Shown here: positions 35,407 through 45,206 of the stretch, one piece after another
Position numbering within the stretch: the first letter of the stretch is position 1
Layout: each line of letters begins with the position of its first letter
Assembly: GCA_963777735.1 (NCBI GenBank)
Contig: CAVZRQ010000008.1
Span: forward strand, 868,001 to 932,000
Reading direction: 5' to 3'
Length of the DNA: 64,000 nucleotides
DNA from: ZC4RG30 sp963777735
GTDB taxonomy: Bacteria > Pseudomonadota > Gammaproteobacteria > Steroidobacterales > Steroidobacteraceae
The notes under the pieces: model-generated
Databases searched by the model: none
Told to the model about the DNA's origin: nothing
The model's input: the letters and a program-made list of their open reading frames with translations, nothing else
Made by a program: the position numbers and the translations under genes

Positions 35407-38400
35407 TCAAAACTTCAATCGCACACCCATGCGATAGGCCCTGCCCATGGTGTCGTACGCGCCGGTGGTGCCGGACAGGTTGCCGGCAGCCCACGGTGGA
35501 TCCTTGTTGAGCAGGTTGTTGATCGAACCAAAAACCTGGACCTGCTTCGTGTTGGCAACCTGGAGGTTGTACGAAGCGTTGAGCGCGAAGATGGCATAGG
35601 GCCCGACGTGGTTGTCGTCGACGCTGCCATTCAGGAACTGGCCGGCCTCGTTCTGGTAGGCGCTGCAAATACCCGCCGCCTGCTGTTCGGCATCACACCA
35701 TGAGTTGTCGATCTTGGCGCCGCCTGTGTAGCGTGCCGAGAGCGAAGCTGTGAGGTCTCCCAGGATGTAGGAAGCCTGAACGTTCCCCGTCCACTTCGGC
35801 GTCGGCGAAAGTCCCGGGATGTAAGTGGCGCTGCGGATCTGACCGATGAGCGAACGGTAGGCCAGCAGATTGCCAGTACCGGCAGCGCCCGCAGGACAGA
35901 GTGTGGTGCCACCACGACCGTTGTCGACCTGCGAATTGGCAAAGCAGAACACGTTCTCGATACCGGAGGCCTCCAGTGCCCGGGTGCCGCGAATCGTGAC
36001 TGAAACACTGCCCGGCAGGGTCTCGAACGCACGGTTGAGCGGGAAGAGATAGTTCAGCGACAAATCCACGCCCCGCCGCTGATACGGCGAACCGTTCAGG
36101 GGCTGAGCAAGGTTGTACCAGACGATATCCGTGAGATCACGGGTTCCCGGAATCGCATTTCCCTGGGCATCCCGCAGTTCTGCGAACGTGATGTTCTTGC
36201 AGTTTGGGTTTTCAGCGTCGAACTGATCGAATATATAGACGCTGCTCGGATCGTTGACGTTGATGTTCTGGTTGCCACTCTCGTTCCAGCAGGCATTGAC
36301 GGGATTGGCGTTGGCATAGGACGTATAGAAAGCGTCTTTCACCTTGATGTTGTAGTAGTCCACGGTGAAGCGCCCGCCCTGCGCCCAGCCGCCTGGCGAA
36401 AGCACCAGGCCAAGTGTGAGCGTATTGCTGACTTCCGGCTTCAGATTCGGATTACCGACGGTAACCGTACCCACGCGCTCCTGCTGGTTCTCGGTGCTTG
36501 CCGCAGTGCGCTCGCGCCACGGGTTGAGCTGACCCAGGAAATTGGGGCCGCCCGGCGTCGGCTGGCTGATGAACAGATCGCGGTAGCCCGGTGCTCGCAG
36601 GTCACGCGAGCGGGACAAACGCAGCCGGATCCAGTCAAAGGGTTCGAACACGGTCTGGAATTTCCAGTTGGTCGTGTTCCGGGTCGATGTTCCGCCCGTC
36701 GTACCCTCGCCACCCTTGTTCTTGATCTGGTTGTAGCGAACGGCACCGTTGATCGACCACAGGTTGATGCCGGGCACGCCGCTCACCAGTGGCAGGTTGA
36801 GTTCCATGAAGGATTCACTCTGGGCCGTGCTGCCCCCGAACTTGTCGCTCCAGCCGGTCTGGATGTCGAATTTCTCGTAGTAGTTACCCTGGGAACCGGA
36901 GTTGTTGACCTCGTCCTTGCGGTACTCGATACCGAACGCGCCCGTCAGCGGTCCAGCGCCCCAGCCTTCCCACAGTGTGCCGTTGGTGGTGATCGACACG
37001 TTCTTCAGGTCGTTGGTGCCCAGCGTGTTGTTGTCGATGAAGGCGTAGTCAATTGCTGCCTCCTGGGTTGCGGCGGCCTGCCCGGTGAAGACGCTGCCAA
37101 ATATATTGAGTGGCTGGCAGCCTTCTGCGAGTGCCTGGATGGCCGGGAGATCGCCCAGCGGCCGGCCGCTGGTATCGAGCACCGGCACGCCATCCCGGGT
37201 CACCCTGCAAACGGGCTGCCCGAAGGTGGCCGAACCCACGCGGTCATCGATCACCGCGTCCATGGCAAAGGCCTGGCGAATGTTGGTCGACGCATTGTTC
37301 TGGAACGACGCGCTGTCCGTCTTGCCGTAAGACGCGGAAGCATCCCAGCGCCAATCCCGGCCGAACCTGCCCTTGACGCCGACCACGGCGCGCATGGTTT
37401 CGGAAGTATTTGAGGAAGAGCGACGGAACTGTGGCGTCCACACTTTCTTGATGGCCGTGAAGCCGGTGCAGGGGTTGTTGCCGAAGATGTAGCCGGCGAT
37501 CGAACCGTTGCCGGCGGTGGTGCTGTTGCCGAACCCGGCCTGCACCTGTGCCAGTGCGTCGGGAGTGAGGTTTGCCAGGAATGCGTTGGCATTGCGGCCG
37601 GTTGCACTCGGGAGTACGTCCGGGGTGCCCGCGTCGTAGAACACCTCCGAACCCGCAGATGCCCCACCCGGATCCGCGACCCGGAACGATACGATACGCC
37701 ACCACTTGTTGTTGTCGCCGAGCGTGACCAGTTCGTAAGTCGCGACTGCCCTCCCGGCGAAGCTGTAGATGCCACCCAGAGTGCTCGGATGCGGGGGATT
37801 CGCCGGGTTGCTGGCCGGCCAGTTCCCGGTTGGCCCAGGGCCTATGGCGCCGATACCGCTGCCGCCGGCATACCAGGGCGCCACGAAAGCGCCGTTGAAG
37901 CCGAAAAATGCATTGTTCGGATCTGGAACATTGCCCAGATACGCGCGAAAGAGGTTGTTCCGGAGCTGCAGCTGCTGGGTCTCGGAGATGTCCGTGAACC
38001 GGAACTCCTGACCTTGCAGGACGGCGATGCTGGGAATTCCCCTCACGCCCTGCGACCCGAACTTCACGCAATTGGTGCTGGTCGTGTAGGTGTTCTGGTT
38101 GACGCCCTCGGTCTTGGCGTAGTTCGCCTGCACGTAGCCCGTGGTCCGTTCGGTGAAATTGAATTCGAAATTCGTGAATACCGTCTTGCGCTCGTTGCCG
38201 GACCGCATCGAGGTGCCGTCGGTAATCGGAGGGCCATCTCCATTGGTTGTCTGGGTGGTCTGCGAGCCGCCACGATAGCCAAACGCGTACTGCTCGACGT
38301 CCCTGCCGTCATCCGTAAATCGGAAACCGCTGACCGCGGTGGGATTGCCGGAAACCAGAACCACGCCATTCGGGCTGAACTGGCTGAATCGGACATTGTC

Positions 38401-39294
38401 CTGCTGGAACCGCGTCGGGGAATCCGCGAACCCTGGCAACTGGCCGGTGAGTACTGCCGTGGAATTTGAAACGTTGGCGAAGGGCGGCGTATTGGTGAAC
38501 AGATTGCGCGACTGCGCGCACCAGTCGCGCGCCTGCGCGCAGCTCTGGATGGTTGCGGTCTTCTGCCACTCCAAACCAATCAGCGCGTGGCCACGGCCCT
38601 CGAACAGCGGCAAGCCACCCGATGCGGAAATGTGCGGGCTGCCGCCATCGCCGGCTTCGTTGACGCCGTAGTCCATGTCGAGGTTGAAGCCGGTCAGCCG
38701 GTTGTTCAGCACCAGATTGACCACGCCGGCCACGGCGCCGGAACCGTAGGTGGCCGAAGCGCCGCCCGTCACAACGTCCATGCGCTGCAGCAGGTTCGAG
38801 GGAATGATGTTGAGGTCGACGACGTCGGCCTGGCTCGAGGAGGACACCACACGGCGTCCGTCGATCAGAGTCAGGGTGCGGCTGCCGAATGCCGGATCAA
38901 GACCGCGCAGGTTGGCGATCGTGTTGCCGATGAAATACTGGGTGCGGTCGACGTTGTCTTCCGGGGTGTTGCCACCGCCGCGTGTGTCGGCCACTGCAAA
39001 ATCCGAGAATGTGGACTGGTTCTGCGGAAACAGCTGCAGCAGCGCGTCGGCAGCATTGACGATACCCAGGCGGCGCATGTCTTCAGCGGAGATGCTGTCG
39101 ATCGGATTGGCCGAGGTTGCGCCCGGGGTCTGAATGCGGGTGCCAGTGACCTGCACTTCTTCCAGTTCTTCGTCTTCATCGTCGGCGGCGGCAGCGGCGT
39201 ACGAGAAGGATGGAACCATCAAGGCGGTGCCCAGCACGGCGGCTACGGCTGCACGCACAGGCCACGAAACGGATTCTGTGTTACGGATTGTCAC
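35407..39294 (-). CDS. Very large TonB-dependent outer-membrane receptor
   Basis: The GTG at 39294 follows GGGGGA at a good distance and gives 1295 residues, well above the usual 700-1000. After the signal peptide comes an acidic stretch and the TonB box EEVQVTGTRI, the plug domain (about 60-200) with PNDxISAEDM-like SISAEDMRRLGIVNAADALL, LTLIDGRRVV, MDVVTGGASATYGSGAVAGV, and a long beta barrel ending MGRAYRMGVRLKF with the terminal Phe. Several cysteines and Gly/Asn-rich loops lie in the barrel. It is intact over 3.9 kb. Substrate unknown; receptors of this form often take up glycans, peptides or hydrophobic compounds. Confidence 0.92.
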   Translation of the reverse strand: MTIRNTESVSWPVRAAVAAVLGTALMVPSFSYAAAAADDEDEELEEVQVTGTRIQTPGATSANPIDSISAEDMRRLGIVNAADALLQLFPQNQSTFSDFAVADTRGGGNTPEDNVDRTQYFIGNTIANLRGLDPAFGSRTLTLIDGRRVVSSSSQADVVDLNIIPSNLLQRMDVVTGGASATYGSGAVAGVVNLVLNNRLTGFNLDMDYGVNEAGDGGSPHISASGGLPLFEGRGHALIGLEWQKTATIQSCAQARDWCAQSRNLFTNTPPFANVSNSTAVLTGQLPGFADSPTRFQQDNVRFSQFSPNGVVLVSGNPTAVSGFRFTDDGRDVEQYAFGYRGGSQTTQTTNGDGPPITDGTSMRSGNERKTVFTNFEFNFTERTTGYVQANYAKTEGVNQNTYTTSTNCVKFGSQGVRGIPSIAVLQGQEFRFTDISETQQLQLRNNLFRAYLGNVPDPNNAFFGFNGAFVAPWYAGGSGIGAIGPGPTGNWPASNPANPPHPSTLGGIYSFAGRAVATYELVTLGDNNKWWRIVSFRVADPGGASAGSEVFYDAGTPDVLPSATGRNANAFLANLTPDALAQVQAGFGNSTTAGNGSIAGYIFGNNPCTGFTAIKKVWTPQFRRSSSNTSETMRAVVGVKGRFGRDWRWDASASYGKTDSASFQNNASTNIRQAFAMDAVIDDRVGSATFGQPVCRVTRDGVPVLDTSGRPLGDLPAIQALAEGCQPLNIFGSVFTGQAAATQEAAIDYAFIDNNTLGTNDLKNVSITTNGTLWEGWGAGPLTGAFGIEYRKDEVNNSGSQGNYYEKFDIQTGWSDKFGGSTAQSESFMELNLPLVSGVPGINLWSINGAVRYNQIKNKGGEGTTGGTSTRNTTNWKFQTVFEPFDWIRLRLSRSRDLRAPGYRDLFISQPTPGGPNFLGQLNPWRERTAASTENQQERVGTVTVGNPNLKPEVSNTLTLGLVLSPGGWAQGGRFTVDYYNIKVKDAFYTSYANANPVNACWNESGNQNINVNDPSSVYIFDQFDAENPNCKNITFAELRDAQGNAIPGTRDLTDIVWYNLAQPLNGSPYQRRGVDLSLNYLFPLNRAFETLPGSVSVTIRGTRALEASGIENVFCFANSQVDNGRGGTTLCPAGAAGTGNLLAYRSLIGQIRSATYIPGLSPTPKWTGNVQASYILGDLTASLSARYTGGAKIDNSWCDAEQQAAGICSAYQNEAGQFLNGSVDDNHVGPYAIFALNASYNLQVANTKQVQVFGSINNLLNKDPPWAAGNLSGTTGAYDTMGRAYRMGVRLKF

Positions 39295-39558
39295 TGACGA
39301 ATTCCCCCATGTAATGAATTCCAGCGGGGAAACCGCAGCCCATGCAGCAATGCGCGTGCGAAACCGCACACACATTCATCTGCTACGCCCCCCGATCTGT
39401 TTTTTTATGTGAGAACCGGAACCAGTCGGCCTTGAAGGGCCTCATGCGTCCTCAGTTATCACTGGAACTAGTATTACCAGTAATCGGATGGTGGGCAACA
39501 GGAATTGTTACCGCACCACAAGGAGCGTTATCAGATTGTCATGACAACGTTGAGCGAT
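39295..39558. other. Intergenic region before the TonB receptor, with an operator-like inverted repeat
   Basis: The 264-nt gap has no gene. It contains ACTGG-11 nt-CCAGT (39461-39481), inside which AACTAGTATT is nearly self-complementary; the length and symmetry resemble a LacI/GntR-type operator. GTGCG-4 nt-CGCAC lies at about 39357-39369. A short poly-T run (39400-39406, plus strand) is also present. No clear -35/-10 pair was found. Confidence 0.4.
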
Positions 39559-39633
39559 TGGCTGGGGTGGAAGGATTCGAACCTCCGAATGGCGGGATCA
39601 AAACCCGCTGCCTTACCACTTGGCGACACCCCA
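39559..39633 (-). tRNA. tRNA-Gln (anticodon UUG)
   Basis: The 75-nt minus-strand sequence folds as a cloverleaf: acceptor TGGGGTG/CACCCCA, discriminator G, encoded CCA; anticodon stem GCGGG/CCCGC around TTTTGAT, giving anticodon TTG; T-arm with GGTTCGAATCC. It starts 22 nt after the ispE stop and is probably processed from the ispE transcript. In many gammaproteobacteria the next gene is prs; here the TonB-receptor insert follows its 3' end. Confidence 0.96.
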
Positions 39634-39655
39634 AAACATCGAAAAACACGGCGTT

Positions 39656-40486
39656 TCAGCCTGCAAACGGCGCACGTTGCAGGCCACGCACAATCCGGAT
39701 ATTCCACTGCTGCGGCAGCTGCCGACTGATCTCTTCTGCCGCTGCGCGTGTGGGCGTTGCGACGAAGACACAGGCTCCGGTGCCCGTCAGTCGGGCCCCG
39801 AATGGGGCCAGCCGATCCAGGACTGCCGCCACCTCCGGGTAAAGGCCACTCACCACCGGCTGGCAGTCATTGCGACCGCCATCTGCAGGCAGCGCGCGGA
39901 TTTTGAGCGTCGGGGTATCTCGGGTCAATTGCGGCGCGGCGAATATCTCGCGGGTGGCGATGGCCACCGGTGGCTGCACCAAAAGAAACCAGCGTTCCGG
40001 CAGCTCCACGGGCGTCAACACCTCGCCCCTGCCCGAGGCGAAGGCCGTGCAGCCATGCACGAACACCGGCACATCGGATCCGAGTGCCAGACCCAGCTGG
40101 GCGAGGCGCGGCAACGGCAGCTCCAGCCCCCACTGCTGGTTCAGCGCCAGCAGCACACAGGCGGCATCGGAACTGCCGCCGCCCAGACCGCCGCCCGCCG
40201 GAATGCGCTTGACCACATGGATGTTCGCGCCGCGCGCCGTGCCGGACTCCTGCTGCAGCAAACGCGCGGCCCGCACCGTGAGATCGTCGGCCTCATCCAT
40301 GGCTGCCAGCAGCGGATCCGTGGGCAGCGGGTTGCGCAGGATGCGGCCATCATCGCGGGTGGTGATGGTGAGTTCATCGCACAGGTCCACCAGCTGGAAC
40401 ACCGTCTCGAGGTCGTGATACCCATCGGGGCGACGGCCGGTGATGTGCAGGAACAGGTTCAGCTTGGCGGGAGCGAGGTAGCGCAT
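39656..40486 (-). CDS. ispE: 4-diphosphocytidyl-2-C-methyl-D-erythritol kinase
   Basis: IspE phosphorylates CDP-ME in the non-mevalonate isoprenoid pathway. The 276-residue GHMP kinase has LAPAKLNLFLHITGRRPDGY near the N-terminus, the ATP loop IPAGGGLGGGSSDAACVLLA (about residues 94-113), the DVPVFVHG segment, and the C-terminal LTGTGACVFVA. It is intact, between lolB (9 nt) and tRNA-Gln. Confidence 0.95.
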   Translation of the reverse strand: MRYLAPAKLNLFLHITGRRPDGYHDLETVFQLVDLCDELTITTRDDGRILRNPLPTDPLLAAMDEADDLTVRAARLLQQESGTARGANIHVVKRIPAGGGLGGGSSDAACVLLALNQQWGLELPLPRLAQLGLALGSDVPVFVHGCTAFASGRGEVLTPVELPERWFLLVQPPVAIATREIFAAPQLTRDTPTLKIRALPADGGRNDCQPVVSGLYPEVAAVLDRLAPFGARLTGTGACVFVATPTRAAAEEISRQLPQQWNIRIVRGLQRAPFAG

Positions 40487-40495
40487 CGGCCGTGA

Positions 40496-41120
40496 TTACT
40501 TCAAGCGCCAGCGATCAACCACCAGCCGCAGCCGCAGGCCATCGCGGGTCGCCGTGAGGCGCGCAGGCAGCTGCACCGTGCCGGCTGCGGTGTTGACCGC
40601 CACATGCCGTTCGAACTGGATCATCCAGCCCTGCTGCTCCAGCTGCTGCAACACACCCGCGGCATCGAGTGTTTCGACCGCGGCTTCCGTTCCTGGCGCA
40701 GGCAAGCCGCGTATCCAGTAACGCAGCGCATCGAACGGCGGCAGGAAGCCGAGTTCGCGCGCCAGCATCTGCTCGGCTTCCGCATTCACGAGTGTGTCGC
40801 CGCGACTGGTAACGCGCAGCTGTAGCGGGCTGTAGTCCACCTGCAGGCCGCCGGCGCCGAGCGGGCCGGAGAGTTTCAGCTTTGTCTCGTCGCGCTGCTG
40901 CCGCCAGTCCATCGATGCGTTGAAACCCTGCGCGTCGGGCGTGACCACGCCCACACGGCCGGCAAGGGAGAATTTCTGCGAGATCTCGCAGCACCGCGCG
41001 CTGCTGCGCGGGATCGAGCGGCACCTCGGGGAATCGCGGCGTGGTGACGCAACCAGCCAGCGCCGCGACCAGCACCCCTGCCAGCAGCCAGCAGCACGGA
41101 CGCTTACTTGGCCGCGGCAT
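40496..41120 (-). CDS. lolB: Outer-membrane lipoprotein receptor LolB (one +1 frame break)
   Basis: LolB receives lipoproteins from LolA and inserts them into the outer membrane. The precursor starts MPRPSKRPCCWLLAGVLVAA with lipobox LAGC, followed after the break by KFSLAGRVGVV, WRQQRDETKLKLSGPLGAGG and YWIRGLPAPGT, which fit the LolB beta barrel. One extra base lies near 40985; corrected length is 207 residues. Start overlaps the stop of the TPR lipoprotein gene. LolB is normally essential, so the break is probably a sequencing error. Confidence 0.88.
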
Positions 41121-42837
41121 CCTCGCCCGTCAGCCGCTTCATCGTTGCCAGAAGGTTCTTGTGGGCGGGATCACCGTTGAGCGCCTGCTGCCAGATATAA
41201 CGCGCCTGGCCCTCGTCGCCCGTCTTCCACAACACTTCACCGAAATGCGCTGCGATCTCGCCATCGCCACTGTTCTCCCAGGCGCGAGACAGAATGGGCA
41301 CTGCGTCGGCGGTCTTGCCGCGGCGGTACAGCACCCAGCCCAGGCTGTCCTGGATGGCCGCGCTGTCCGGTGATACGGCCAACGCCGTGCGCACGAGCTG
41401 TTCGGCGCGATCCAGATTCTGCTTGTGGTCTGCCAGCGTGAAACCCAGCGCGTTCTGGATCTGCGGATCGTCCGGACGCAGCTTCAGTGCGCGCTCGAAC
41501 TGCGCCACGGCGGCCCGCGTGCGCCCGCCGGTTTCGAGCACGGTGGCGCGCTGGTATTCCAGATCGGGGTGCTCCGGGAACTGTTCGATGAGCGCATCCA
41601 GCCCCTTCAATGCCGCATCGACTTCGCCGGACTGCGCCAGCAGCACCGCGCGCGTCGAACCCACTTCGATGGCTTCATCGGGATTCTGGCCGACGTATTC
41701 ATCCAGCACGGCCATCGCGCCTTCGGTTTCGCCGTTGCGGATCATGATGCGCGCTGCCGCCGCGCGCGCCTGCAATGCCAGCGAACTCTCGGCCAGCAAC
41801 CGGTAACTCTGCATCGCGCGCGCGTCATCGCCGCGACGCTCTGCCAGCTGTGCCATGTAGAGAACCGCCATCACGGTGCTGTTGCGGTCTTCCAGCAGCG
41901 GGCCCAGCATCTTCTCCGCGCCATCCAGATCGCCGTTGCGGATCGCCATTGCGATCTGGCGCCGCGCGGCACCGAGGCGAGTCTCGGGCTGCGCAGCCAG
42001 ACGCTGCAGCTCGGCCTGCGACGCATCGTCCCGGCCTGCGGCGGCCAGCAGATCCGCCAGCAGGAAGACATCCTCACCCTGCAACTGCGAGGCATCCAGG
42101 GCCCGCACACCCTCGATGGCCGCGGTGTGTTCGCCCAGCACGGACAACGCGCGCAGCACGATGGTCTGCGCTTCCATCATGTTGGCGTCGCGCGTCAGCG
42201 CACCCAGTGCGGCATTCATGGCGACATTCATGTTCTGGGCCGACATCGCCAGCCGCGCCTGCGCAAGCAGCACTTCGGCAGTCGGGTCGTCGCCCACCAG
42301 CACTTCGCCGAACACGCGGTACAGCGCGGTGGCCTCGGCCTCCTGCTCCAGCAGTTCGGCAAAGCGCAGTGGATCCTGGCTGCCGGCCACACCGGAATCG
42401 CGCCAGGCCGTGAGTGCGGAGCGCGCCTCCGCCAGGTCGTAGCGCTTGAATGCCACCAGCGCCGAGGCCAATGCAGCCTCACCGGAATAGGCATCGAGTT
42501 CGCGCCAGCGTGCGGTGGCAGTGCGGGCGGAATCGAGCTGATCGCAACCCAGCGCCAGCTGCGAAGCACGCATCGCCAGCTGCACTTCGCCGCTGATCAG
42601 GGAAGCTGCCAGGAAGTGGTCGGTCGCGGTCCGGCAATCGCCCTCGCGCAGGGCCAGCTCCCCCGTCATCAGCAATTCGGATTCACCCTTGCCGGCCGTG
42701 CTCGACACGGCTTTGCGGGGACTTTCAGCCGGGGCATCTTCCGTGGCCTTGGTGGCGCAGCCCGCGGCGCTTGCGGCCAGCACCAGCAACAGGATGGAAC
42801 GCAAGACCGACATGGAACGCGAGGGATCAGGCATCAT
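41104..42837 (-). CDS. TPR-repeat lipoprotein upstream of lolB
   Basis: The 577-residue precursor has a lipobox (SAAGC, Cys about 27) and then about a dozen tetratricopeptide-like helical pairs to the end; the C-terminal ones are clearest (AAVAQFERALKLRPDDPQIQ; IQDSLGWVLYRRGKTADAVP). Start could be 42837, 42834 or 42813. Such proteins are encoded beside lolB in several xanthomonad-like genomes; their job is not established, and a scaffold role at the outer membrane is inferred. It is intact and divergent from prfA. Confidence 0.8.
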   Translation of the reverse strand: MMPDPSRSMSVLRSILLLVLAASAAGCATKATEDAPAESPRKAVSSTAGKGESELLMTGELALREGDCRTATDHFLAASLISGEVQLAMRASQLALGCDQLDSARTATARWRELDAYSGEAALASALVAFKRYDLAEARSALTAWRDSGVAGSQDPLRFAELLEQEAEATALYRVFGEVLVGDDPTAEVLLAQARLAMSAQNMNVAMNAALGALTRDANMMEAQTIVLRALSVLGEHTAAIEGVRALDASQLQGEDVFLLADLLAAAGRDDASQAELQRLAAQPETRLGAARRQIAMAIRNGDLDGAEKMLGPLLEDRNSTVMAVLYMAQLAERRGDDARAMQSYRLLAESSLALQARAAAARIMIRNGETEGAMAVLDEYVGQNPDEAIEVGSTRAVLLAQSGEVDAALKGLDALIEQFPEHPDLEYQRATVLETGGRTRAAVAQFERALKLRPDDPQIQNALGFTLADHKQNLDRAEQLVRTALAVSPDSAAIQDSLGWVLYRRGKTADAVPILSRAWENSGDGEIAAHFGEVLWKTGDEGQARYIWQQALNGDPAHKNLLATMKRLTGEDAAAK

Positions 42838-42861
42838 CGCGCCACTATAACTTGTTCGCCC

Positions 42862-43947
<1,086 letters not shown>

Positions 43948-43965
43948 CGCGCCGGCGCCCGCGCG

Positions 43966-44729
43966 TCAGTTCGTCGACGGCACGATGGTGAACACGTCCC
44001 CGTCGAGCTCGCTGCGATCATTGCCGAAGTCTTCATGGATCAGGCGATCCAGCGCCGGTGCACGCAGGTAGACCATCTTCTCCGACCAAGGCGCGGTCAG
44101 CGTTTCCGGATCCTCGATGGTTATTTCCATCTCGATACGGTCGGGGCAGTCCGGCGAAAACGTTCCACGTAGCGTGCCTGCTCCGACAGGGGCGGGGCCA
44201 GGAAGAAAAACTTGAGGGGATCGGACACCGAAACCGTGTCGACGACCAGCGTGTCACCCTCCCAGTGACCCACCGAATCACCCCAGGTCGTGGGCCAGCG
44301 ATCCTCCGCCGGCGGGTGGTCGCGTCCATCGGTGTAGATGTGCCGCACCTCGCTATACATGTTGAGCAACAGCGTTTCCTCGGGCGTGATCAGGAACTGC
44401 AGGGGTGCTGACGAGTTCATCATCATCGGGTAACCCCAGCCTTTGGTCTTGCGATTGCCCTGACCGGCGATCATTGCATCAAACTTCGCGCGGCCGGATT
44501 CATTCCAGGGCGCAGCGAAACCCGCAAGCTTGTAGATGGCAGCGCGATCCGTGCCGACCGGGAAACCGGAGATCTCCGGCGCCTGGCCTTCCGCAATCCA
44601 GATGCCGCGCCAATCGGGCAGGGTCTCGAACTGCGCCACCCGCGGCTCAGGCTTTTCGCCCGCGCAGGAAAGCAGACCCAGCGCTGCGCACAGCACCATT
44701 GCGGCCGTGAAGCCGACCCGCACCCTCAC
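43966..44729 (-). CDS. Putative lipoprotein of unknown function, paired with a DUF6152 gene (one -1 frame break)
   Basis: Not recognised by name. The precursor has a lipobox-like LLSC (Cys about 22), then Trp-rich soluble sequence: DWRGIWIAEGQAPEI, MMMNSSAPLQFLITPEETLL, WPTTWGDSVGHWEGDTLVVD. One T appears missing from a run near 44152; restoring it continues into IEMEITIEDPETLTAPWSEK and ends VFTIVPSTN, about 254 residues. It overlaps the upstream DUF6152 gene by 4 nt, so the two are translated together. Proteins with the GDSVGHWEGDTLVVDT segment are common beside DUF6152 genes; function unknown. Confidence 0.72.
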
Positions 44730-45100
44730 AGTTTCATCCCGCCGAGCTTGCTGCCATCGGCCTTGACGGCCTCCAGCACCATGCCGCCATTGCCACCCTT
44801 GCGAAGCGGCGCGATGTTCACCGAAATCGCATCACCTGCCTTCAATGTCGAGGGGCGCCAGCCGCGATTGTAGAGGTACATCGTCGCACCCAGCTCGAGG
44901 CTCCACTCCTCTTCCTTCCCCTTGGCGTCCTTCACCAGCAGCTGGATGTAACAGTGGGGGTTGGTCCACTGGAAAGCGCGAACCACACCCGACACCGTGA
45001 CAGTTTTCGTGCGGTCGAACATGTTGGGAGAATGGTGCGCAACTGCCGTTGCAGCGCAGAGCAACAACGCGGCGGACAACAGCGGGCGGCCTTGGCGCAT
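44726..45100 (-). CDS. DUF6152 family periplasmic protein
   Basis: The 124-residue precursor has a signal peptide (SAALLLCAATAVA) directly followed by HHSPNMFDRTKTVTVSGVVR and FQWTNPHCYIQLLVKD, the DUF6152 pattern, and ends with a beta-rich region (SVNIAPLRKGGNGGMVLEAV). Its fold is probably OB-like. Function is unknown; genes of this family often occur with TonB receptors and the adjacent lipoprotein type. It has a GGGAAG ribosome binding site and is intact. Confidence 0.82.
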   Translation of the reverse strand: MRQGRPLLSAALLLCAATAVAHHSPNMFDRTKTVTVSGVVRAFQWTNPHCYIQLLVKDAKGKEEEWSLELGATMYLYNRGWRPSTLKAGDAISVNIAPLRKGGNGGMVLEAVKADGSKLGGMKL

Positions 45101-45206
45101 GACGTACTTCCCTGTTGATCAATGCCGTCACGATAACACCAGAACTGCATCGCGCTGTGGCCAGCATTGGTTATCACCGTTCACTGCGCGCGCCGAGGCG
45201 GCGTGA

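Noticed and set aside
32292..39633. The outer-membrane insert as a tRNA-integrated mobile element.
   Set aside because: There is no integrase, and no repeat of the tRNA-Gln 3' end near prs was seen.
41425..42861. A 480-codon upstream extension of the prfA frame.
   Set aside because: It is antisense to the TPR lipoprotein gene, has shadow-type Arg/His/Gln composition, and RF1 is complete from 42862.
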